DNA from: JAIPEI01 sp041685835 | GTDB taxonomy: Bacteria > Desulfobacterota > DSM-4660 > Desulfatiglandales > HGW-15 | Direction: 5' to 3' | Assembly (NCBI GenBank): GCA_041685835.1 | Contig: JAWLEX010000130.1 | Location: 1 to 8,254 of the forward strand | Length of the DNA: 8,254 bases | Part shown: piece after piece, positions 1-5,030 of the stretch | Position numbering within the stretch: position 1 is the first letter of the stretch | How the letters are laid out: each line of letters begins with the position of its first letter | Notes under the pieces: generated by a model | Told to the model about the DNA's origin: nothing | The model's database searches: none | The model's input: the letters and a program-made list of their open reading frames with translations, nothing else | Position numbers and translations under genes: made by a program

Positions 1-60
1 TATCAAGAGATAATTCGAATGGGACCGGTTCTTGAAAAATGTCGGCTTAGGAGGCCGGGG
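1..60. other. Window edge downstream of atpF; no gene start seen
   Basis: These bases follow the atpF stop codon in the direction of transcription. Read on the minus strand they contain no ATG or GTG and no convincing Shine-Dalgarno sequence, so a directly abutting atpH or atpA start is not visible. If the operon continues into F1 genes, the next start lies beyond the window edge, after a gap of more than about 57 bases. No clear terminator hairpin is visible either. Confidence 0.5.
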
Positions 61-678
61 TTAGACGGTCAGCATCTTTTGTCCTCTTACTTGATCAAGA
101 CTCCCCATAAATCCCTCGATTTGCTTTTCGTTGTCCTGCTCAGTAAACTTCTTTGTCAGCTTTTCGCTTGCCATATTGACAGCCTGATCCACAACACGAT
201 CGTTAAGGGCCCTCCGTGCTTCTTCCATTTTCAGGGCTAGTTCATTCTCGGCATCTTTTATCATCTGATTCGCATTACTCCGGGCATCCTCGAGTATGCG
301 GATCTTCTCCCTTTCGCCCATCTCGAGGATATCTCCTTTTATCTGCTGGAGATATTCATCAATTCCTTCAAGATTTTTCGATTCCTCTTCTACACGCCTC
401 TTTGCTATCTTCATGTCTTCTTCGATTTCCTGGAGGGCCTTCTCAATCTTATTCCGCTCGCCGTAGAGAAAACTCACCAGGGCCGGTTTTCCATACTTCA
501 TGAAAACGAAAGCCAAAATACCGAAATTGACCCACAGCATGATCGTGTCGTAGATCTTTCTGCCCTGGCTGGGTCCTTCCTGGGCCAAAAGATCGGCGGG
601 AGACAACAGGAGCAGAAAGCTTATAAATGCGCCCACAAAGACAACTCGCGGAAGCATGTCTGTTAAGGTTCGATTCAA
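61..678 (-). CDS. atpF: F-type ATP synthase subunit b (peripheral stalk), TTG start
   Basis: This is subunit b of the Fo stator, which holds the F1 head against rotation. The 205-residue protein begins with a hydrophobic segment (about residues 10-32) that resembles a signal peptide with a possible cut near LLAQ. A second, classical b-type membrane helix follows (about 45-66, with WVNFGILAFVFMKYGKP), then a long charged coiled coil to about residue 170 and a C-terminal region that should contact delta. An extra signal-like N-terminus is my reading, not proven. The start codon is TTG (676-678), supported by a perfect AGGAGG at 687-692 with 8-base spacing; an ATG seven codons downstream (655-657) lacks such support. 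The gene overlaps the upstream b' gene by 4 bases, which suggests translational coupling and equal production of the two stalk subunits. It is the last complete gene at this edge. Confidence 0.92.
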   Translation of the reverse strand: MNRTLTDMLPRVVFVGAFISFLLLLSPADLLAQEGPSQGRKIYDTIMLWVNFGILAFVFMKYGKPALVSFLYGERNKIEKALQEIEEDMKIAKRRVEEESKNLEGIDEYLQQIKGDILEMGEREKIRILEDARSNANQMIKDAENELALKMEEARRALNDRVVDQAVNMASEKLTKKFTEQDNEKQIEGFMGSLDQVRGQKMLTV

Positions 679-1106
679 TGGTTTATCCTCCTGCCGGCGA
701 TTCTTTCAGCGATTTCGTCGGCCAGTGATGCTGCTTCCTGGTCCAGAGCTTTCTGTGCATTTTCAAGCTGTTCCTGCACCTGGGCTTGAACCCGCTCGCG
801 AATCTGGGCGACTTCCTTTCGAGTCTCGTCAAAGATCCCGTCGGCGGAGGAGGAGGCATCCTCCTTGAGCTTGGACCGTTCGAACGCAGCCTTCTTTCGC
901 GCCTCATTCACCATGGAAAGGCGTTTCTCTACGAGTCGTTCCGCCTCAGCAGCCATTTCCTCGGAATCCATCTTCGCCTTTTGCATGTGTTCTTCCCTCT
1001 CATGGATCTGGCGCATGATCGGGCGCAGCATAAGGCGGTTCAGGATATACACCATCAGGAGGAAATGAATCACCTGAACGACAAGAGTCGCATTGATGCT
1101 AATCAT
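675..1106 (-). CDS. atpF': F-type ATP synthase subunit b' (second stator subunit)
   Basis: The 143-residue protein has one N-terminal membrane helix (about residues 6-24, VVQVIHFLLMVYILNRLML) directly followed by LRPIM and then a long, highly charged alpha-helix rich in Glu, Lys, Arg and Ala with coiled-coil character to about residue 135. This is the architecture of the b/b' family. It lacks the signal-like extension of its partner and is shorter, which fits b'. Bacteria with distinct b and b' genes build a heterodimeric peripheral stalk. The gene starts at ATG 23 bases after the small c-subunit gene, with only a weak ribosome site, and ends in a 4-base overlap with atpF. Which of the two genes is called b or b' is a convention; family membership is secure. 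Confidence 0.9.
   Translation of the reverse strand: MISINATLVVQVIHFLLMVYILNRLMLRPIMRQIHEREEHMQKAKMDSEEMAAEAERLVEKRLSMVNEARKKAAFERSKLKEDASSSADGIFDETRKEVAQIRERVQAQVQEQLENAQKALDQEAASLADEIAERIAGRRINH
687..692 (-). promoter_or_regulatory. Shine-Dalgarno AGGAGG that fixes the TTG start of atpF
   Basis: The minus strand reads AGGAGG 8 bases before the TTG codon at 676-678. It lies inside the end of the b' gene and is the strongest argument that atpF starts at TTG. Confidence 0.7.
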
Positions 1107-1129
1107 GATACGGCACCGTCAAATAGAAT

Positions 1130-1366
1130 TTAGACAACAAACAGGAGCAACAGGGCAATAACCAGGGAATATATACCTGTGGACTCGGATACGGCCTGCC
1201 CTACCAGCATGGTTCTCGTCAAGAGACCGGCCTCATTCGGCTTCTTCCCGATCGCCTCACAGGCCTTTCCTCCGACGAACCCCTCGCCGATGCCCGGGCC
1301 GATTGCACCCAGACCCATGGCAAGTCCCGCTCCCAAGTATGCCGCTGCTTGAACTATTTCTTCCAT
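1130..1366 (-). CDS. atpE: F-type ATP synthase subunit c, single hairpin, Na+-type with two carboxylates
   Basis: This is the ordinary 78-residue rotor subunit with two membrane helices (about 5-33 and 47-78) joined by a polar loop with KKPNEAG. Helix 1 contains GPGIGEGF with Glu28. Helix 2 contains VGQAVSESTGIYSL with the ion-binding Glu61 followed by Ser62, Thr63 and Tyr66. Val59, Glu61, Ser62 and Tyr66 correspond to the Na+ ligand and network residues known from Ilyobacter tartaricus (Val63, Glu65, Ser66, Tyr70). At the place of the Ilyobacter Gln32 there is Glu28, the two-carboxylate variant described in Fusobacterium nucleatum. Na+ use is therefore likely but remains an inference from motif. 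A strong GGGGAGG ribosome site precedes the ATG. It follows a second, five-hairpin c gene by 48 bases, so both c types should be made from one transcript. Confidence 0.95.
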   Translation of the reverse strand: MEEIVQAAAYLGAGLAMGLGAIGPGIGEGFVGGKACEAIGKKPNEAGLLTRTMLVGQAVSESTGIYSLVIALLLLFVV

Positions 1367-1373
1367 TTTCTTT

Positions 1374-1380
1374 CCTCCCC
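1374..1380 (-). promoter_or_regulatory. Strong Shine-Dalgarno of the single-hairpin c gene
   Basis: The minus strand reads GGGGAGG, 7 bases before the ATG at 1364-1366. It is clearly stronger than the weak site in front of the five-hairpin c gene, as would be useful if the small subunit is needed in more copies per ring. Confidence 0.65.
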
Positions 1381-1414
1381 ATATTCTAAAAAATCACCTT
1401 AATCGCTATCCCGG

Positions 1415-2626
1415 TTAGACTACGAATACGAGCACCAGACTCACTACCATGGCATAAATGGCGGTAGACTGAGAAATGGCCTGGCCGACAAGCATGGTCC
1501 TTGTCAAGATACCCGAGGCCTCTGCATTTCTTCCGATCCAAAGGACCGCCGACTCTGCGGTATAACCGTTTCCTACTCCGGATCCGATCCCTCCGAATCC
1601 CATACAAATTCCCGCTGAAAGAGGGGCCATTGCTGCAGCAAGGCCGGCTGTTTCAGGAAATGCCTTGAACATGAGAATGAAGCTGACGAGCAGTCCGAAA
1701 ATAGACGGCGTCTGGGTAACGGCCTGCCCCACCAGCATGCTTGTTGTTACCGGGCCGAGGCTGTCCGGGTTCCTTGCAATCCCTGCGCAGCCCGACCCCG
1801 CCGCCATCCCGCCACCGTAGCCGGACCCGATTGCTGCGAGGCCTGTGCTCGCTCCGGCCCCGATAAGCGCGGCCCAGGCAATCCCCAGGGGAAGGTGTTC
1901 GAAACGAAGGAACAGCAGCATGAGAGCCACTACCATGGAAAAGATGGCGGGGGTCTGGCATACTGCGGACCCGATAAGCATGTTGGTGGTCACCTTTCCG
2001 GCGACAGCCGGCTGCCTTGCAATACCTTCGCAGGCCCGGCCGGCAGGAAATCCCGACCCCGCACCCGAACCTATGGCGCCGAACCCCATGCAGATGCCTG
2101 CCCCTATGAGGGCCGCCCAAGTGGGTTGGAGAGGCAGGTGGTCAAAACTCAGGAACATCAGCATGAGGGCGATTACCATGGAAAAGATGGCGGGGGTCTG
2201 GCATACTGCGGACCCGATAAGCATGTTGGTGGTCAGTTTTCCCGCCATTTCCGGCTGATTGGCGATCCCCATGCAGGCCTGTCCCCCTGGAAGCCCGGCA
2301 CCGACACCCGAACCTATGGCGCCTAATCCCATGCAGATGCCGGCTCCCAAAAGAGATGCGGCTCCCAGCAGCGTTTCTGCGGGGAAATTCATAAAGACAA
2401 GCATTATGGCGATGACCAGGGCGAAAATAGCCGCCGACTCGGCTATGGCCTGACCTACCAGCATGTTTTTCACGATTTCGCGCGACTTGGATGCTTTCTG
2501 GGAAATCGCCGCATTGGCAAGTCCTGCCGTGTATCCTTCGCCAAGGGCTGCGCCGATGGCTCCAAAGCCGATGCACAATCCTGCGCCTACATAGGAAGCT
2601 AGCTCAATGGTTTCAGCAACACTCAT
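1415..2626 (-). CDS. atpE: Giant five-hairpin subunit c with one ion-binding site
   Basis: The 403-residue protein is five c-subunit hairpins in tandem, with a repeat length of 80-81 residues and ten predicted membrane helices. Ordinary bacterial c subunits have about 80 residues. The helix-2 ion-site residue is Glu63 in hairpin 1 (AIAESAAIF), but Gln143, Gln224, Gln305 and Gln386 in hairpins 2-5 (for example VCQTPAIF and ISQSTAIY). I checked all five codons: GAG once, CAG four times. The helix-1 partner position is Glu30 in hairpin 1, then Ala110, Ser191, Gly272 and Asn353. Thus one hairpin keeps a two-carboxylate site and four have lost it. Glycine-rich helix-packing motifs remain in all five, so the subunit should still fit a ring. 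It starts 2 bases after atpB with a weak ribosome site. Multi-hairpin c subunits with fewer sites are known from V/A-type ATPases and from the two-hairpin c1 of Acetobacterium woodii. Reading-frame fusion by sequencing error is unlikely because no linker contains a start with a ribosome site. Confidence 0.93.
   Translation of the reverse strand: MSVAETIELASYVGAGLCIGFGAIGAALGEGYTAGLANAAISQKASKSREIVKNMLVGQAIAESAAIFALVIAIMLVFMNFPAETLLGAASLLGAGICMGLGAIGSGVGAGLPGGQACMGIANQPEMAGKLTTNMLIGSAVCQTPAIFSMVIALMLMFLSFDHLPLQPTWAALIGAGICMGFGAIGSGAGSGFPAGRACEGIARQPAVAGKVTTNMLIGSAVCQTPAIFSMVVALMLLFLRFEHLPLGIAWAALIGAGASTGLAAIGSGYGGGMAAGSGCAGIARNPDSLGPVTTSMLVGQAVTQTPSIFGLLVSFILMFKAFPETAGLAAAMAPLSAGICMGFGGIGSGVGNGYTAESAVLWIGRNAEASGILTRTMLVGQAISQSTAIYAMVVSLVLVFVV
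1931..2235 (-). repeat. Pair of identical 62-bp direct repeats inside the giant c gene
   Basis: The 62 bases at 1931-1992 and 2174-2235 are identical and lie exactly 243 bases (81 codons) apart. They encode the same part of helix 2 in hairpins 3 and 2, including the glutamine in place of the ion-site glutamate. A further 19-base identical pair (2062-2080 and 2305-2323) lies at the same offset. The other hairpins share protein motifs but no comparable nucleotide identity, so hairpins 2 and 3 come from a recent duplication or are kept alike by gene conversion. Confidence 0.9.
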
Positions 2627-2628
2627 AG

Positions 2629-3303
2629 TTATTTAACCTGCACTGAAATATATACCAAGGTAAGCATTGTGAATACGAAAGCCTGTATTGTTCCTATAAA
2701 TAAACTAAAAAATGCTATCAAAAAGGGTGGAAGTATCAAACTGTAAATTAAATGAGATACTACCAGAACAATGATGGCTCCACCCATAATGTTGCCATAG
2801 AGACGAAACGATATGGAAACCACCTTTGCGATTTCACCGATTATATTCAAGGGAGCCATAAAAAAGATGGGCTCGAAATACTCTTTCAAGTAGGCCTTTA
2901 TCCCTTTGGCGCGAATTCCGGCATAATGCGCTATAAAAAACCCCATGAGCCCCAGCCCCAGCGGTGTATTCAGATCTTTAGTCGGCTCAGCAAGGTGCGG
3001 GAATGCCCCGAGCCAGTTACATAAAAGCAGGAACATGAACATGGTGCAGACAAGGGGAAAATATTTTCGGGCCATGTCATCATCCAGGGCGCCCTTGGTT
3101 ATTCCCCAAAAGGCATTGACGATCAGCTCTCCCAGGACCTGAAAGGGGTTGGGCAGGATGGAGATCTTTCTAGTTGCAAGAAATCCGATCACAAGAATGA
3201 TAGCCATTACTATCCACGTCATGAAAACGGTTTGTGTGTTTATGACGAGATCGAACCCGAGCAGGTTGATCGTAATCTGTGGGAGATGGGTCAAGTCTTC
3301 CAT
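2629..3303 (-). CDS. atpB: F-type ATP synthase subunit a (ion channel of the stator)
   Basis: Subunit a forms the two ion half-channels beside the c ring. The 224-residue protein shows membrane segments at roughly 24-44, 83-101, 115-130, 146-166, 175-191 and 194-221. The essential arginine is Arg167 in SISFRLYGNIMGG, and Gln207 in GTIQAFVFTMLTLVYIS matches the conserved glutamine of the last helix. Length and motifs fit the family. By eye, the positions of E. coli Glu219 and His245 are Ala176 and Ser200, so this proton-path pair is absent; Glu157 lies just before the arginine helix. This fits, but does not prove, a non-proton coupling ion. A ribosome site AGGATAGG (3313-3320) lies upstream, overlapping the atpI stop. 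The gene is visibly richer in A+T than the dehydratase genes to the right. The stop is 2 bases from the giant c gene. Confidence 0.95.
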   Translation of the reverse strand: MEDLTHLPQITINLLGFDLVINTQTVFMTWIVMAIILVIGFLATRKISILPNPFQVLGELIVNAFWGITKGALDDDMARKYFPLVCTMFMFLLLCNWLGAFPHLAEPTKDLNTPLGLGLMGFFIAHYAGIRAKGIKAYLKEYFEPIFFMAPLNIIGEIAKVVSISFRLYGNIMGGAIIVLVVSHLIYSLILPPFLIAFFSLFIGTIQAFVFTMLTLVYISVQVK

Positions 3304-3318
3304 GGCGTAAAACCTATC

Positions 3319-3702
3319 CTAAGATTTTTGAACGGAAGATGTGCGTATGCGCACGAGATGATTAAATAATATGATCAGTTGGACCATGAAAATCCCGATG
3401 ACCACACCGATGATGTGAATGGAATCGAGCCGGATGGAGACTATGAGCGGAACGGCCAGAAGAGCGAAACGAAAAAGTATGGAGCCGAAAGCGGCAACGC
3501 TCGCCCTGGTCCTTGAATTCGACATGGTGTGGTGAAGGAACTGTCCCATGAGTACGAAATTGATCGCACTGAAAAGTGTCCCCAGGACCAGCCCCTTTCC
3601 AACTGCCTTTTCACCAAACAGGATCAGTATAAGGGCTCCGGCAATTGCGGCCAGCAAGGCTTGAGAGCAGAGTTTCTTCTGCATCGATTTAACGGCTTCC
3701 AT
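3319..3702 (-). CDS. atpI: ATP synthase subunit I (AtpI), c-ring assembly factor
   Basis: The 127-residue protein has four predicted membrane helices (about 13-30, 37-55, 72-88 and 95-113) and the AtpI-like segment GKGLVLGTLFSAINFVLMGQ. AtpI proteins are not part of the finished enzyme; they help assemble the c ring, which was shown for Na+ and alkaliphile enzymes. It overlaps the end of atpZ by 14 bases and precedes atpB by 15, the usual order in an Fo operon. In Na+-translocating N-ATPase operons small membrane proteins called AtpQ and AtpR occupy similar places, but those operons start with beta and epsilon genes, which are not upstream here. Sequence conservation in this family is low, so the call rests on size, topology and position. 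Confidence 0.85.
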   Translation of the reverse strand: MEAVKSMQKKLCSQALLAAIAGALILILFGEKAVGKGLVLGTLFSAINFVLMGQFLHHTMSNSRTRASVAAFGSILFRFALLAVPLIVSIRLDSIHIIGVVIGIFMVQLIILFNHLVRIRTSSVQKS

Positions 3703-3889
3703 TCTCTTGTTCCGCTTCGTGCCGGCTTTTTTCCTTGGGGTCCAGCACGTTCATGATCTGGCGATAAACAGTGACTCCGCCCCCTATGATACCGAGGATG
3801 ATAAAAATAATCGTAAACAAGCCCCTTGTGCCCAGCCACTTATCGAGGGCATACCCTATGGCCAGGCAAAAGAGGATGGACCCGGCCAT
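3689..3889 (-). CDS. atpZ: AtpZ-like small membrane protein (ATPase gene 1 family); start probably further upstream
   Basis: From the first ATG the protein has 66 residues with two membrane helices (about 2-18 and 24-42) separated by ALDKWLGT, then a charged tail. The [Y/A]LDxWLGT turn between two helices is typical of AtpZ, the small partner of AtpI. The same frame stays open for 24 more codons up to a TAA at 3968-3970, and those codons read like the missing N-terminus (LKKHGHWYDDIAIVSQLGLT), which family members normally carry before the first helix. No ATG, GTG or TTG occurs in that stretch. An ATC at 3959-3961, 10 bases after a GAAGGAG ribosome site, could be the real start and would give 90 residues. 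AtpZ and AtpI together have been implicated in Mg2+ or Ca2+ handling in an alkaliphilic Bacillus. Confidence 0.8.
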   Translation of the reverse strand: MAGSILFCLAIGYALDKWLGTRGLFTIIFIILGIIGGGVTVYRQIMNVLDPKEKSRHEAEQENGSR

Positions 3890-3971
3890 GGTCAGTCCGA
3901 GTTGGCTGACTATCGCAATATCATCGTACCAGTGGCCGTGTTTCTTGAGGTTTAAGACGATGGCCCGTTAA

Positions 3972-3978
3972 CTCCTTC
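3972..3978 (-). promoter_or_regulatory. Shine-Dalgarno GAAGGAG upstream of the proposed atpZ start
   Basis: The minus strand reads GAAGGAG here, with no canonical start codon at a usable distance in the atpZ frame. The nearest fitting codon is ATC at 3959-3961. The annotated ATG (3887-3889) is more than 80 bases away and has only a weak ribosome site of its own. Confidence 0.5.
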
Positions 3979-4036
3979 GTCAGACGGCCTTCCGTTGACA
4001 TTCCAGACACAATCAGCGAACCCTATCGGAGAAGCA

Positions 4037-4065
4037 CGTATAACGCAATTACTTTTCCCTGTAAA
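4037..4065 (-). promoter_or_regulatory. Candidate sigma70 promoter for the Fo operon
   Basis: On the minus strand a TTTACA box (4060-4065, 5 of 6 to consensus) is followed after 17 bases by TATACG (4037-4042, 4 of 6). It lies in the only sizeable gap between the dehydratase activator and atpZ, so it would start the atp transcript independently. It is a pattern match only; spacing is ideal, but the -10 box is imperfect. Confidence 0.45.
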
Positions 4066-4078
4066 GTGAGAAATCACT
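4065..4078 (-). terminator. Small hairpin at the end of the activator gene (weak terminator candidate)
   Basis: Perfect 5-base arms (AGTGA and TCACT) enclose 4 bases and span the stop codon of the activator gene. In RNA made from the minus strand the loop is UUUC and only three U residues follow the stem. Strength as a terminator is doubtful; it could simply mark the boundary between the two operons. Confidence 0.25.
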
Positions 4079-4913
4079 CTTTGAGAAAAATTTCATTAAC
4101 CCGGTCCAAAGCGATCAGGGCGGCTCCGAGCGCCCCTACTATCTGGGGCTCCGAAGGCACAAGGACCGCTTTCCCCAGTTTTTCCTCCAGCAGAGACACC
4201 ACTCCCGGGTTCTTGGCCACACCGCCGGTCATGGTAAGCTCTCCGCTTATGCCCAGCGAGCGCACCATGGACCAGATCCGGCCGACAATGGCGCGATGTA
4301 TGCCGCGGATGATCTCCTCCGGCGGATGGTCCTGTGCAACCAGCGATACCACCTCGCTTTCAGCGAATACTGTGCAGACACTGCTGATGGCCACCTCTCC
4401 CCGGGACTGTGTGGAGAGCCTGCCCATTTCTTCCAGCCCCACCTGTAGTTTTTCCGCCATGACCTCGAGAAACCGGCCCGTACCTGCCGCGCACTTGTCG
4501 TTCATGGTGAAATCCAGGACCTTTCCCCCTTTTCCCACATGAACCACCTTAGAGTCTTGTCCGCCGATGTCGACCACCGTGCCGGTATCCGGAAACAGAT
4601 AACAGGCCCCCCGGGCATGGCAGGTGATTTCAGTGACTGCACGGTCGGCGAAAGGGGCTTTTTTGCGGCCGTATCCGGTGCTCACGATAAAACCCAGGGC
4701 GTCCCGGGTGATGCCCGCGGATGTAAGAGCGTGGTCCAGCGCCTCTTCAGCCGCACCGGTGCTGCTGGCGCCTGTCCGGACAATGCTGTAGCCGGCGATA
4801 CGCCTCTTTTCACCGTCGAGGATCACCACATCCGTGCTGAGCGACCCCACGTCGATTCCGGCGACGTATTTCAAGGCCCCCTTGCCTGCCTCCTGTTTGC
4901 CTCCGGTTTTCAT
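4074..4913 (-). CDS. Activator ATPase of a 2-hydroxyacyl-CoA dehydratase or benzoyl-CoA reductase (HgdC/BcrA-D family)
   Basis: This ASKHA-fold ATPase carries a [4Fe-4S] cluster at its dimer interface and uses ATP to push one low-potential electron into the dehydratase. From the ATG at 4911-4913 it has 279 residues. Visible motifs: GIDVGSLSTD (19-28, phosphate 1), VDIGGQDSK (114-122), DKCAAGTGRFLE with Cys141, SSVCTVFAESEV with Cys180, and MTGGVAKNPG (adenosine site, 228-237). The 39-residue spacing of the two cysteines equals that of the cluster ligands in Acidaminococcus fermentans HgdC. An in-frame GTG at 4968-4970 would add 19 residues without any family motif and without a ribosome site, so I prefer the ATG. 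The gene follows its two partner subunits. Substrate cannot be told from the activator alone; the family includes activators for hydroxyglutaryl-, lactoyl-, phenyllactoyl- and benzoyl-CoA systems. Confidence 0.92.
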   Translation of the reverse strand: MKTGGKQEAGKGALKYVAGIDVGSLSTDVVILDGEKRRIAGYSIVRTGASSTGAAEEALDHALTSAGITRDALGFIVSTGYGRKKAPFADRAVTEITCHARGACYLFPDTGTVVDIGGQDSKVVHVGKGGKVLDFTMNDKCAAGTGRFLEVMAEKLQVGLEEMGRLSTQSRGEVAISSVCTVFAESEVVSLVAQDHPPEEIIRGIHRAIVGRIWSMVRSLGISGELTMTGGVAKNPGVVSLLEEKLGKAVLVPSEPQIVGALGAALIALDRVNEIFLKE

Positions 4914-5030
4914 GATCTTGAAAAGCCCCTGCTGTCCACCTAAACCGTCACTGTCACCGGCACGGGTCACGGATTTTCATGAACGGGGGTGACCGGCCCC
5001 TCAGCTCATGTCCGTTGGCTGTGTCCCGGT

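Noticed and set aside
1845..2326. Plus-strand open frames with an internal protein repeat
   Set aside because: The repeat only mirrors the duplicated hairpins 2 and 3 of the giant c gene on the other strand.
1415..2626. Five separate c genes fused by sequencing error
   Set aside because: The frame is open throughout, linkers are of regular length, no linker has a start codon with a ribosome site, and the pattern of one Glu and four Gln is not what five independent working subunits would show.
3319..3889. AtpQ/AtpR of an N-ATPase operon
   Set aside because: N-ATPase operons begin with atpD and atpC before atpQ; here a dehydratase activator gene precedes, and separate b and b' genes follow. 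The alternative cannot be fully excluded without homology searches.
4066..4542. 158-codon plus-strand open frame opposite the activator gene
   Set aside because: Low-complexity Ser/Thr/Pro/Arg composition; the opposite strand carries all conserved activator motifs.
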